This document shows, in pieces, positions 24,134 through 36,369 of a DNA stretch of 64,000 bases. The stretch is from Physcomitrium patens (taxonomy: Eukaryota; Streptophyta; Bryopsida; Funariales; Funariaceae). A program made the translations under genes and the position numbers. Within the stretch, counting starts at the first letter, position 1; every line of letters begins with the position of its first letter. The DNA is taken from the NCBI RefSeq assembly GCF_000002425.4, contig NC_037255.1, forward strand, positions 1,371,847 through 1,435,846, written 5' to 3'. The notes beneath the pieces are model-generated. The model had not been told where the DNA came from and did no database searches. It worked only from the letters and a program-made list of their open reading frames with translations.

Positions 24134-27100
24134 TTCTTGTGGAAGACAGACACAGCTTTGATCTTTGAGGGTGGAATCGATTCCCAGCCAAGTTGTAAGT
24201 CTGAGCGAGGTCAGCAGTAGAAAACGTCGCGATTGTCGAGCATTGTAGTCCATGAACTGGTTACATTTGTCTCGGAAGTGGCGACTGCTTCAAGAGCGAT
24301 GAAAGAATCTTCAAGACAGCCAGACGAGGCTTCGAAGTGCTGCTCCTTGCTGCCTGGGGTCTGTGGGTGTGGGGCAGCGGCCGATTACCACCCTGTTCCA
24401 CTGGATCCATCTGCTCTACGGCTCACCGTGAAGCATTCCATATTGTCCAGATCGATGTAGAAGAAAATTTCCTCACGTTTATGACAATAAATGTAGAGGG
24501 TTTTACCACGAATCGGGTTCATTCACGAAATGAACCCCGAAATTTAAGCCATTGTTCCTGCATCAATAGTGATTGGCGTATGTTATTATCAAGTGATTGA
24601 GGAAATAGAGATATCAGTGATTTGGACTTGCGCTGCCGTTTTCGAAGTTGTCAAGAGTAGGCCGCCTTCTCACCTGGCGAAGTCAAGCAGAAGGGTGAGT
24701 TTTGGTTTTATGGCACGTCGTCATCGATGTCCGGACAATGATGGTTAGAATGATGCGGTTCGGATTTGATTGCCTTATTGGTGTTGAACGAGTGCCATGT
24801 TCGTAAGGTTTAGAGCTCGTACTCATCCTCACAATGCAAAATTCGAAGTTGTCATTATGATCCAATAGAATTAAAATCAGAAGAGAATTTCGAGAGAGGC
24901 TTTCGCCCACCACAGATAGGACGCTTCCTGGAGCTAGTTTGAGGGGGACACTACACCTATCATCACGACTTTTATGATAGAATGTCCGATGCAAAATAAA
25001 GGAGAGTTGCGTAGAATCAGGGACGAAAAGAAAACCACCTGTTCTGGATAGCCCGCAAGCGGTTGAGAAAAAGGGGGTTCAATTTCCACTACATTGCCGT
25101 CGCTAGCAGTGCGAAAGACGATGCGAAGTTAAGATCGGCTCTATTCTTTGCTTGAAAAGATGTACACAGGTAGGAACATCACCATGCGTCGATGCGAAGG
25201 GCAGAACAGGGGATGAATATACTAAGCCCATTACCTCCTAGATCTGTTCCTAAGCAGCTTCTCAATGTCCAGAAATCTATTCAGAACTGAAATAATGAAG
25301 AGACGAGAGGGAATTCATCTTCATGTGACAGCCATTCCGACAGATTTAGGTACAAAATAATTTTAGCTGAATTTGAATGAACCATTTTCAGAGTAAGAAT
25401 TGAGAGGATTCTTCGAGCATACCGATTATACATTTATCAATCGTATCATCACCGCATTAAGGCGAAATAACATAGAAGAGCTTGAAGCAGTTGCAAAACA
25501 TCGCCGAACTCCCTGTGCATGTGAGGCGGTTTCTCACGGCTGAATCTAGTGATAATATAATGATTAATCTCCTTTCTTCAATTGTTCAATTCTTCACAGT
25601 TTCTTTTGAGTATTGATTTATTTGGCAAATTTAATCCCGCGCATTATTTTCTTCTTCTGTGTTCAGTTTAGAATTAGAGTTCACAGCGACTCACCTTTGT
25701 ACACCGATTGAGCTTCTGGCTATTCATGTCACATGTGAGGATTCCCGTGCCTTACCAAAGAGCATATGTGCAGCTGAATCGGCTTAACATATCGGAGTCT
25801 CAGAGATCACTCTTCCCAATCATGGAACTCGGCACCTCAACCATGTACCTGGATTTTACACTGGCGCCGAGTGGTTCAAGGACGAGCACTTTGAAGGTAT
25901 TCTTGCAACTACGAGATCCTGGAGGAGGAGTGCAATGGGTCGCCCCACCGCTGCTTCCTCTACTTGTGATCTTTGACAAGCCGTACATGAATTTTCTAAC
26001 TCATTTGCCTAATATTCTGATACGAATAAAAATAAAACTAGATTGCTGAAACATAACTTATCTGACGGGTTACATTTGTCTTACGTCTCATTAATTTTGA
26101 ACCATTATACCATTATCATTGGTTGCATTTGAAGTTACTCAGATTGATATACTTCGAAAAAATTAGTAAAATAAGGTCCAAATTTAGAAGACTGTTCAAA
26201 AGCTTATTGAATCGATTTAATACTGAACTACAATATAAAAAATGAAAATCATGAAATCATGTACAGTCATTAACAACTTGATTGTGAACTGGTCGACGTG
26301 TTTTCTCACAGTGTCGTGTACCCGCATGTGCATTGGCAACCGAACGCGATCCGGCGATCTTTAGAGCTTCTTCGCTGTCGGGCTGGGGCAACACCGTCTC
26401 TTTTTCTGGCGATCAAGGGAAACTGTGGACAGTTTGACGTATTTTTAAAGTTTCCTCGTTCCATCTAGTGGTTTCTGGAAGGATACGGATAATTCTTGCC
26501 AGATATGCGGCAGCCGTGTGGGCGAAGGATCACGCGCATGTAACGCCGCACTGTCCAAACTAAGAATTGCGATGAGCGGCCCAGATGTTGCGGTCAGGAG
26601 GGTGAGGAGAAGATTCTCGACACGTATTCGGTGGACTCGTCAACCAAAGCTGGAGTCTCTCGACCCGCTCTTCTTCAATGGCTTCCCATCCCTGGTTCCA
26701 CAGTTGCGCAATTTATTGGCGTACAGCACGGCAGTTGGTTTTGAGAAACCCTTGCAGGTTCGAAATCCAGACCCAGTTGCAGTCCTCATCGTCGTCTTCC
26801 TCATTCGATACAATCAACGCAGAATCTACCCAATCGAACTGGTCGATCGGTGTCTAAACCTAGTTTCTGCTGAAATCTTCTCATGACTGTTGGTGGCAGT
26901 GAAACCTGGTAGCAATCGTTAACGCTGGATTCTGGAAACCATCTCTGCTCACAAAACACGAATAGGATCAGCTTAGGTTAGTAAGGGAATTGGTTGTTGC
27001 GAATTCGACCGTAGGCTTCCTTGTGTTCCAGTCTGAAATTAGTGGGAGATAGAGCCTTTCAAACAATCAGCGTCAGATCGGGTTCATCGTGTTTCTGTTT

Positions 27101-27234
27101 CCTCAAGGTGATCGTCTTCGATTTCGCAGATAATTCGGCTTCCGAACCCCTTCATCTGTTCCAACAACGTGTGCGCGGAGTCAAGTCAGCGAAGTCGTGA
27201 ACGCATAACACATCCACCATCTCTCCTTGGCACC
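24134..27234. other. intergenic region, no clear gene
   Basis: Moderate GC. Open frames at about 25,708-26,049 and 26,518-26,886 on the plus strand show no recognisable motif and no convincing splice partners. The last about 900 bases probably hold the promoter and leader of the zinc-ribbon gene. Confidence 0.4.
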
Positions 27235-27438
27235 ATGTTTTGCTTCTTCGTGTGCGATGAACAACGCGACGTGGTAGCCAGCCGCCCAGTCTATGGCGTG
27301 TGCGGCAACTGCGGCGCCATGCTGAACGACGTGGAGGTGCGAGACACGTACCGCTTCTGCTTCATCCCGGTGTTCTGGCAATACAAGAATCGCGTCATGT
27401 GCCCTCGCTGTGGAGCTCAATACCGGAGTCACTACTAG
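27235..27438 (+). CDS. small zinc-ribbon protein (67 aa, single exon)
   Basis: The start is the ATG of MFCFFVCDEQR. Two CxxC pairs, CGNC at 23-26 and CPRC at 56-59, bracket a hydrophobic strand (FCFIPVFW, 41-48). This is the layout of a short eukaryotic zinc-ribbon family whose members begin MFFFF-V and end soon after the second pair, matching this length. The four cysteines should bind one zinc ion. The family's role is not established to my knowledge. A possible in-frame extension to 27,169 has no ATG and is not used. The gene stands alone in a gene-poor stretch and shows no frame damage. Confidence 0.8.
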   Translation: MFCFFVCDEQRDVVASRPVYGVCGNCGAMLNDVEVRDTYRFCFIPVFWQYKNRVMCPRCGAQYRSHY

Positions 27439-27739
27439 ACACTCTCAACACACACAAACCCTAATTCACTCACTCTCGTGTATTATTTTCTCATGGTTTT
27501 GGGATTTTGAAGCATGATCAGCCATGTTTGTTTTACTGAAGGAGGTGCTGGGTTCTTGGAGCAGGTGTACATTTTTAGGGTTATACAATTCTTAGACACA
27601 AATTAGATATATAGACTTTTACAAATATATAGACTTGTTTCAAAAGTTTTTTACTTTAAAAAAGTTGTATTGAAAGCAACCTGCAACTTGAAGTTTGGAT
27701 TACAAACGTTGCAGTGCCAATGAAGCTTCCACTAGACTA

Positions 27740-27970
27740 TATTTTTAGGTAGTATATATGGAAGCAAGACTAATGCAATCTTGTCAATATCTTTCTTGTA
27801 TTCAAATCTTAGTTCAAGATTGTATAGCATCTTTATATTTCATAGTGGTTATTTTAATTTTTTTCCATCTTCTAAATTTTTATTCTTCTTTTTTCTTTAG
27901 TGACATCTAAATATATTGTCTTTTAGGTTTTTTCTAGTTTTATGTCATTGATAGAATGATTTTTATAAAA
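27740..27970. repeat. diverged direct repeat, copy 1
   Basis: Shares an ordered series of words with 30,045-30,265 in the same orientation: a CAAATCTTAGTTCAAGATT block, GTTATTTTAATTT, and a TTTTTTCTAGTTTTATGTC block. The two copies lie 2.3 kb apart and could be old LTRs of a short element, but no terminal TG..CA or target duplication was found. Confidence 0.5.
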
Positions 27971-28660
27971 TCAAAATTAATTAATATGGAATTTGATATA
28001 ATCTTATTTTTGATATAAAAAATAAAAAGATAAGACCAATATAATAATTATTATTATAGTATTTTAAAATCTATTTAAAGAAAATGACTCCATTATTTTT
28101 TTTGAATAATTTTTTATTTTTTTTCTTTATATTGACTTAATAAGTTTATGAAAATAATTTTAGCCATGTAACTAATGTGTTACTAAAGATAAGGTAAAAA
28201 ACATGCTTTTGTTTATTTTCTCAAATTTCAAAGTAAATTATTTCTTTTAATAAATTTTAAATATTTCAAAAAAGTACTTGGTAATAATAAACTTTAAATC
28301 TTTTGTATTTATTATGTAACAAATGTCTAAATTAAATAAATCAAAGCAAATAAAAGTAGATAGATTATGTTTAGAAGATAATTTCATCCTTAACAAGCAT
28401 TGAAGAAGTTTCATAATAGTGGATTAGGACATTAGATTTATACAAATATGCCATGTGGCTATTAGAATCTATCTAATAAATTTTATCTTTTTTAGAAGCT
28501 ACAATAGAAGCAACTTACAACTCCATGCTTAGGCCACAAGTCTTGTGTTCTTTAGGAAGTTTCTTTAAAACCTTCTTAGTAACTAATAAGGTAGTTAAAT
28601 CATTTTCAATAACTTAAGTATTTCAGCATATTTTTTATAAATATATAAAATGTAAATATA

Positions 28661-28664
<4 letters not shown>

Positions 28665-28701
<37 letters not shown>
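28665..28701. repeat. (TA)n microsatellite
   Basis: About eighteen TA units in AT-rich DNA. Confidence 0.95.
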
Positions 28702-28705
<4 letters not shown>

Positions 28706-29250
28706 ATAGAAATTAAGAAGATTCTAAGTGTTTTCACACAATTTGGCTCAAAAATGGAATTTAAATTATTGTTTTAGCTAAAGATTTTCATTGATCCAAT
28801 CCAACATATAAGTCAACCTAATTTCGACCATTGATGGATTACAAAATCAAGAATCTTCTTTTTTTGTAATCAAGAAGTGTGGTATGTAATTATGCCATTA
28901 AGTTTTATGTAATTTTGTGCTCCTATGAATATTAACATATAGATAAAATTCAATTGTAAGAAATCCATCATCTTCAAGTGAGATTTTTGCAACCATTCTT
29001 CTTTATTTTTGCTTACCTCCAAACCCTAGCTCACACATCTTATCTTTTGGCCCTACTTTAATGACTCCTTTAAGATCTCTCTTTGCCATTGGATTGCATA
29101 GACCTTATGTATAGTATCAAAATGTATTGCAATTGTGTGAGGTTTGAGTGGATGGATGACTATTGCAATTGGAGTATAGATTATATAAGAGTGACATAAT
29201 TTTGAAACAGACTTCCAAACAAAAAATGAGTGTTGCTCATGAGCTTTGAG

Positions 29251-29390
29251 CCATATGTTAAAGGTTGCAATTAAATGCACTATTGCAAGCTGTATGTTAG
29301 AGGGTGCACTAAAATACATCACTACTTTATGTGTGTTGGGAGTTGCAGTAAAATGCTTGGCTGTAAGCCGTTTGCTAGATTATTGTACAG
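29251..29390 (+). repeat. 39-bp tandem repeat, about 3.5 copies
   Basis: Units start at 29,251, 29,290 and 29,329, with a partial one at 29,368. Each carries a pattern like ATGTTA..GGTTGCA.TAAAATGC. The period is 13 codons and the plus frame is open through the array (for example MLEGALKYITTL), with stops only after it. The copies are well diverged. No protein family is recognised. Confidence 0.7.
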
Positions 29391-29392
29391 CC

Positions 29393-30044
29393 ATGGCAAA
29401 AGTACATGTTGTAGATTAATACTTAGCAAAGGCATATGTGGTCTAGATCCAAATTTGGCAACCATGTATGCTAAATAAGCGACTGTGAAGTAGAATTTGA
29501 AACCTCCCTACACTTAGTTGCAACATGTATAATATAATTTGATACTTGCTTATCTTGCACCTTTGATTTAACTATGAAGCCAACAAAAAATTTGACACCC
29601 TCTCTCTCTCTCTCTCTTCTCCTCCTCTCTAATGCAATACAATCATATTTCAAAAATTGAACAATCTTATATTCCATGCTTTGCAATTGCAATTGAATTG
29701 CAAATGAGGAGAAGATAAGAATGATTAATATTTCATTTCTAACTAAAGTTTTTTGGATTTTTGACATGTTGCCCATGCAAATCCAAAGATTACCACCATG
29801 CTTCTCAATCAAAGCAAGAGAAGAAAATAATGAGTCATCAATCCATAATCAGCTGTTTCATATGTACAATTCTATTAATACACAATTAAATTTTGATAGT
29901 TTATGCATACCTATTTCAAGTACACTGAGTTTTATATGTTTTTCACCTCTACCCATCATAAATAGGATGCATAATATTGCAAAAATATTCTATTCTACAG
30001 ATTGAAAATAGAGGGGTGGTCAAGAATAGGTAGGCTATCTTATA
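29393..30044. other. AT-rich intergenic sequence
   Basis: Contains a (TC)n run near 29,599-29,618. Nothing else supportable was seen. Confidence 0.5.
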
Positions 30045-30265
30045 TATGAAGATAAGAATGAGACCATGTTTAGTCTTACTAATGCCTTTTTTGAATTCTA
30101 ATCTTAGTTTAAGATTTTTTAGCTTGATATTTTTAAATAGAAATTTTAGTTATTTTAATTTATTTTATATCTATTTCTTCTTTAATATTGCTTGAATGTA
30201 CTATCTTTTAAGTTTTTTTCTAGATTTATATCTTTTACATTATATAAATTTGATTATAAAAAATC
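30045..30265. repeat. diverged direct repeat, copy 2
   Basis: Partner of 27,740-27,970. Similarity is clear through the TAATCTTAGTTTAAGATT block and fades beyond about 30,260. Confidence 0.5.
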
Positions 30266-31250
30266 ATCAATGTTTTATAAATTAAATTAAATTTCTAAAA
30301 ATTATTATTTTTAATTTTTTTTATAAATTTATCTCATTATATGTCTTATTAAATAATTTATGTTTATAATTCTTTGTCTCTTTTTATTCTATAAGATAGT
30401 ACATATTTTTGTATACTTTATCTACGCAATGATTTTTGTTCTAATATTCTTAAAAAAAAACTTAATAAAAAAAAATCTAACAAACTTACATGTCTTATGT
30501 AAGTTTTCTTTCAACTTATATTTATTTTAAAATAAATTTTGAGAAGTAGATGGTTGGCTTAAGTTATGTATGATTCTGATTACCTTTTGTGTTTTTGTTT
30601 TAATAACTTAATAGTAAGTGTTCTTATAAAGTAAAAATAAACATATGATAGTTAATTTTTATGCTTTTTATTGAAGTTTTAAATAATAAAATACATATTC
30701 AATTAAGATTTAAAATACAAAAAATATGAACTATTTAGATCTAAATTTTTAAAAAATCGGAAAAATTTTGCTACAATTTACAAAACTTGAATTTTATAAT
30801 ATTTGAGATTTTAGTATGAACAAAATCTGAAAACTTCATTAAAAAAAATAAAAAGTGCTATCTTTTTAACTACACATTACATACACTAGGCATATTACAT
30901 AAGTAGCAATATCTTTCTATATATTTTATTTATTTATTCTCTTATTTTTTAATCCATAATATTGACAACTTAACAACTTGATACCTTAACAACAACAATT
31001 ACATGAAAAATACCTTTTTTATTCTTGACTTTTCACTTCCTTCAAAAATAAAACTTAAAAAGTTGGTATTGGTATTTGTTATTTTATTATTTTATTTTAT
31101 TTTATTACCTTCACTTCCTTCTAAAAAATACTACTAATTTTATTTTTTGAAAATATTTTCATTCTCTCTCTATTCTTCTTCTACTTCTTCTCTTTCTTTT
31201 TTCCTGCTTATTTTTGTTTTGTAATTGCATACAAAGAACACGAAACTTGC
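30266..31250. other. AT-rich intergenic sequence
   Basis: Very AT-rich with short A and T runs. No coding or element structure was seen. Confidence 0.5.
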
Positions 31251-32330
31251 TCAATCCCCTTCAAAAACGTACATTCTTTAGACAACGCTAAACGTGAAGA
31301 AACCCTAAAAACTCGTGGTGGGTAGATGAGGAGGGTTGTGGAGATGAGTGGCGAAGAACCGCAAGTGTAATGTGAGTTCATTCATTCCACTCCATTCCAT
31401 TCCATTCATAAGTTGTGAATAAGAAGCAGATCCGCAGATGTTTGCGGCGCGTTGCAGTCCTGGTGTGATTGCCATGGCCATCGGCAGCAGAAGCAGGAGA
31501 AGCGCTCTCGCTCGCGAGCTGTCTGCGTCGTCCATGGTGCTACAGCCAGCCAGTCGGCCAGCCAGCCCCATCCTTCTCCGGATCTGCAGTGAGTGAGTGA
31601 GTGTTGGGTCCCATGGGTTTTGCACAGGCTGATGCTGTTGCTGCTGCAGAGATCTGGTGTAACGTCGATTCCGGATGCGTCCCAGCCTGACAAGGGCGTC
31701 ATCGTCCAATGAGGCCATTGTCTCATCGCCCTGATGGGGAATCATTGGCATCTTGCGCTGCCTTCTACAGCTGGTGCTCTGCTGCGGGTCACATTTGCTA
31801 CTAGGCCAGGGACAAGCTTGGTTTGTCCGTCAGTCGACGTCGTAATCGATAATGAAACAAAAACAGGCCTGGAAAAAAGTAAAAAGAAAAAAGAAAACTA
31901 TATATATATATATATATACATACAAAACAAAAACCACGGAATCCTCCCGGGTTGATATCTTGCTCTGGCAGTAACCTCGGCGTCGAATTTTCGACTATGG
32001 AAAATCCTACACCCACCACGCGTCGGTGAAGTTCCGAGCGTGGATTTCACGTTTTGCAATAATCTTGTCAGTTGGGTCTGATTGCCAAGGGTTGTGTTCG
32101 TTGGTAAGTTATTACAGGGATCGATTCCGTGAGGCCTGCAGGTGTGGGTTAATGTGCTAGTGAATCTGGAATCTGCACGAATGCGCATAAATCGTGTTTC
32201 TAGATGGTTTGAGAACTGTTAATCACACGGTCACGCGGGTTTAGTCAGTCTTGTGACAGCCACTGGCAGCATTTCGGAAACCCAAACATGAGGATATTAG
32301 CATTTTCCAGCTCATAACCTCGAGAATCGT
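31251..32330. other. GC-richer island between AT-rich blocks
   Basis: About 1 kb of clearly GC-richer DNA. The minus strand has an open frame at 31,751-31,305 (148 codons, with LQQQQHQPVQ and a Leu-run), and splice-like sites are present, but no domain is recognised. It could be a gene's first exon, a non-coding RNA locus or a promoter. (TA)n tracts occur at 31,901-31,918 and 32,390-32,409. Confidence 0.35.
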
Positions 32331-32830
32331 ATGTCACATAGATCTTGGGAGCTCAAACATCCTTCAAAGGAAACAATCTGAAATTTATAAATATATATAT
32401 ATATATATAGATATAGAGACATGCATAAACATACATATCTGTCTCTTTGTGTATGTCTATTTGTGTGTATGCATATGTGCGAGAGCATTTGTATATATAC
32501 TAGATGTTTTCGTGTCATTGTCACAAAAAGTGTGAATCAAATGAAGAATTTTTTGAAAGATATGTTGATGAGCCAAAAAATATTTTTCATAATTTTTCTT
32601 AAAAAAATAAAGTAAAAAAAATATCCAGTAGAAGTTTCAGCTACGAAGTGAGATATAGCTAAATCCATGCTGTTGTCACAAATACTATGCAAAAAATTAA
32701 TTAGTTTTATTTAAAGAACTACTTTTTTAATATATATATTTCTATATATGTATATATATAAACCATTAAAAATCATTAAAAATCATAAAATTGGGCTAAA
32801 TGTTTGTCAAACCAGTGCAATGTATTACAA

Positions 32831-33010
32831 CAAGAACACAAAATTTCATCCTCCCTAGATCATCTATGGCTTCAGCACTTGTCATTACAACTTCTCTTTG
32901 ACCTTTCTTCTTAGAATCATTTCTAACTATTTCAGCTTCTCTTTGTGCTATCTCATGGTCCTTATGTTGTTGTTGAGCAATTGCTCTCTAATTCATTCGA
33001 TTCATTATTA
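32831..33010 (-). pseudogene. coding relic of unknown family
   Basis: The minus strand reads nearly open for about 60 codons with a single TAG. The composition is Glu/Lys/Gln-rich and helical (IAQREAEIVRNDSKKKGQRE, then MTSAEAIDDLG). The surrounding DNA is AT-rich and non-coding. It looks like a fragment of a decayed gene or of a retrotransposon gag; I cannot name the family. Confidence 0.5.
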
Positions 33011-34560
33011 AAGCTGGACCTTTTATGATAGTACAAGTTCCATCAAATAATTAGAATCAATTTGTAAGTATCAAAATTGTACCTCCATAAAATTCTAATA
33101 AAACCTTGTTATTTAAATATTTTAGCAAGATTACATAGTATGTATAAAATAAAAATGAATATGTATAGCTTAATCAGTCGAAATATAATACTATAGTGCT
33201 TTAAAAAAATAAAAAATAAAATAAAAAAATTACATCTACACATCTCTACTAATCATGATTATATATGTTTTTACAATGACTTGCTATAATAAAAATAAAA
33301 ATAAATACATAAAATAATAAATATGTATTCTTTATTTATATATATAAATATACTTACAATTAAATTTTTATATACTAGTTCTTATTATAATTGAAAATAC
33401 TTTTAAAATTCCTATAAAAACTTTGTTGCTTAAGAATTTTGTTTATAATGAAGATATAATTTGAAAACTATAAATGTAAATATATAGATAAAAATTATAA
33501 ATATAAACCTATAAAACTATAAAATGATAGAATAATTATATTTCTTATAAAATTCTTTCTTATAATACTTTAAACTATAAAACTATGAAAATATAAAAAT
33601 ATTTGATAAAACTATGAAATTATAAAAATACTATAAATACTATCTATAGTGATTAAATATAAACTATAAATACTATAAATATTATCTTTAAATATTATAA
33701 ATATTGAAATATTATCTTTTACAAAATAACTACAAGACTTTTACAATAGTCATGTATAATTATCTATGGCTAGAAGTGCCTACAAGTAGCTTTCTTTGGA
33801 TCTTAGATTTAAAAAAATAAATCTTAAATCTAGTTACTTAATTTTCAATCTTTGACATAAATTAAAGAAATTGAAACAAATTACAATATCAATTAGTTAC
33901 TTGTCTAAGTCAAGAAAAGTCTATAAAGTTCTAGCTTACAAGCTTTCCAATATAACTTTGTTGCAAAAACTTCTTATTGCAAAATTATTAATAAGTTTTT
34001 GGATTTTCAAAGTAATTACCAAAAAAATAAAAATGAAATAAAATAAAAAATTATTATCAAATAAGCAAATAAAGGTGTTTGAATAATATGATTGAAAAAC
34101 TATCAATACTTCTAAAAGTAATTATCAAAAGATCAACAAAATGTGTTATTCTTTTAAATTTTTTAATGTAATCTGCCATTCACAATCTACAATTTGACAT
34201 CTTGCATGAAAATAACTATATTTCAGCTTTTGATCTACTTGAATTAGTTATGTTTATAAAATATACATCTTGATAGATGTTTTGAAAAGTCCAAACTATA
34301 AAGCATGAAAAAACCACTAGAATTTGGATGCAAGAAGATTTTAATTCAGAGCCTCAGTATGTGCTTTAAATCCTCTCGAAAGTCAAGGAAGGTTTTTGTT
34401 AGATTAACTACAAAGTGAAGAGGTAGATTGCTGGCTTTAAATCCAAAGTCCAATTATCTACTTGTTTATTTAATAAAGAACCTCTTCAGAGGTTGCTTCC
34501 TCCCCTTCTATATGAAGCCAAGAACTAAGAATCTTCATAGTGAAGACATCTTATCAAGCT
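33011..34560. other. AT-rich sequence beside a retrotransposon
   Basis: Strongly AT-rich to about 34,000. The last part (34,200-34,560) is less biased and may contain the decayed 3' LTR and polypurine tract of the minus-strand element: a pyrimidine run CTTCCTCCCCTTCT lies at about 34,497-34,510 on the plus strand. No match to the 5' LTR was visible by eye. Confidence 0.4.
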
Positions 34561-34598
34561 AATGTTCCTCATTTCAATGCTTTTGATTTGGATGGATG

Positions 34599-34814
34599 TT
34601 ATTGATGGAACCTTTGAACCTTCATTTGTATATTTACAAGGTTGCTAGCTAGTTTCCACTTGCAAACATTGATATTATATCTATGCCAATAGACGAGATA
34701 TTCAAGTCTTCCATATCTTATCCTTGAATCTAATACATCTTCTACCTCAAATTCAACACGATCATTGATTTCAACCATAAGAAGTAGTGGTTGTCTTTGA
34801 TCTGATTTGTTCAA
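34599..34814 (-). pseudogene. gypsy chromodomain
   Basis: Open for 71 codons. The core reads DVLDSRIRYGRLEYLVYWHR, followed by a Trp-containing CKWKLASNLVN segment, matching the chromodomain fold at the C-terminus of chromoviral integrases. The domain would target integration to marked chromatin. It is the best preserved part of the element. Confidence 0.85.
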
Positions 34815-36125
34815 TTCTTTATACCTTTCTAAAAGTGAAACATGAAAGACTCAATGAATCTTCATAGATGGAGGTAACTCTAAGCAATCAATTACATTAT
34901 TGATTTGTTTTTGAATCACAAATGGTTCCAACCTTCGGTAGTCCAACTTATCACATGGCTTCTTGATTTTTATATTGTCCCAAAGAAGCTACTTTGTCAC
35001 CAACTTGAAATGGAGGATGTTCCTTCTTCAATTCATCTACTATTAGCTTATAACGTTGTTGAGCCTTTTCTAGGTGAGTCTTCATAGTTGCTTAAAGTTT
35101 GGCCATCTTCGTAGCAAACTCTTTTGCTATTAGATTTGCCAATTTTGAAGGCTCTATCATATCAAATTTTGGATGATGACCATAGTTTGAGTAGAATGAT
35201 GTTTGTTGTGTAGATGCATGGATTGTGTTGTTATATGCAAACTCTACTAATGACAAGTAGGAAGTCTAGTCATCTTGTTGATAGTTGATGGTGCACCTCA
35301 AATATTGCTTAAAAATTTGGTTGTCCTATTCCATTTGGCCATCACTTCGTATGACGGAAGGTAAAAGAAAGGTTAATGTTATCCTTAAGAATTTTAAAGA
35401 GTGCCTTCCAAAACCTTGATACAAATTGTAGCCCACAATCTAATACAATGTTATTTGGCAATCAATAGTAACAATAAACATTGTCAATAAAGAGTCTTGC
35501 ACTCTCTTTACCAATAATTGATTTTTTATAAAGTATAAAATATGCCATCTTGGTCGATTGATCAACAATTACAAAGATAGTATCAAATGAGGTTGATGGT
35601 CAAAGATCTATAATGAAATCCATGGAGATAGATGACAATAGTTGTCTTAGAATAGGAAGGCATTCAAGAAGTCTACATAGTTGGTGTCGAGGGTTCTTTG
35701 ATCTTAAATAAGTATCACATGATAGTATAAATTTTTTAATGTCCTTTCACATTTTAGGCCACCATAAGTTTCTAGATAGAAGTTCCAAGGTCTTGTTGAA
35801 TCCAAAATGTCCGCATATAAGAAAGTCATGGCATATTTGAAAAATGCGCAAGTGAGTTGGCCCTTCAGGAATGAACAAATGTTCTTCAAAGAACAAGAGA
35901 TTGTCTTCAATATTAAATTTAGAAGACTCTTCAAGAAGGTTGTTGGCAAGCCGCTTGATATTAAGAACAAGAAGGTATGTAGTTGAGGCTTTATGAACCT
36001 AATCAAGAAATGATAAATCCATATGCATTGATACATTGGTTGCTCAAAGATGAATATCTTGATAATACATCTAATAATCCTTCTTGACTCTTGAGTCAAT
36101 ATGTGATGCCAAAATCAAATTATGA
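34815..36125 (-). pseudogene. gypsy integrase remnants
   Basis: Collinear pieces in shifting frames: a zinc-finger region near 35,640-35,840 (GHFGFNKTLELLSRNLWWPK, then ILSCDTY), the first catalytic block near 35,520-35,580 (FVIVDQSTKMAYF), and DCGLQFVSRFWKALF near 35,390-35,450. Several stops interrupt it. The active protein would insert element DNA into the genome. Confidence 0.85.
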
Positions 36126-36226
36126 TAAAGATATACTTCAATATGCTTGGCGAGAATTCAAGGCTTAGGCTAATATGAAGTATTGAAGATTGAGTCCAAG
36201 CTTGAATTTGAATTGAGATGAAGTAT

Positions 36227-36301
36227 TGAAGTATTGAAGTATCAACCACTAGATGATATGAAGTATTAAAGGATTAAAGTGGCTGATACTTCAATACTTC
36301 A
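36227..36301. repeat. perfect 18-bp inverted repeat within retrotransposon
   Basis: TGAAGTATTGAAGTATCA at 36,227-36,244 faces its exact reverse complement at 36,284-36,301, with a 39-bp loop. It lies in a GAAGTATT-repeat patch at about 36,165-36,305, between the RNase H and integrase remnants, where coding similarity is lost. This suggests a small insertion or a replication-slippage product. Confidence 0.85.
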
Positions 36302-36369
36302 AAAAAGTGGTGCCATTCTCGAAAAGAATCCACAATAGTAAATAGCTCTTTATCATAGATTTGGTAGTT

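Noticed and set aside
23446..24191. Minus-strand frames opposite the EPTSP-motif gene
   Set aside because: They mirror the codon structure of the real plus-strand exon and have no family features.
25708..26886. Two plus-strand frames of just over 110 codons between genes
   Set aside because: No homology recognised, no supporting exon phase, and the second frame lacks an ATG start.
34200..34560. 3' LTR of the gypsy element
   Set aside because: A pyrimidine run that could be the polypurine tract is present, but no stretch could be aligned by eye with the 5' LTR at 41,235-41,650, so it is not called.
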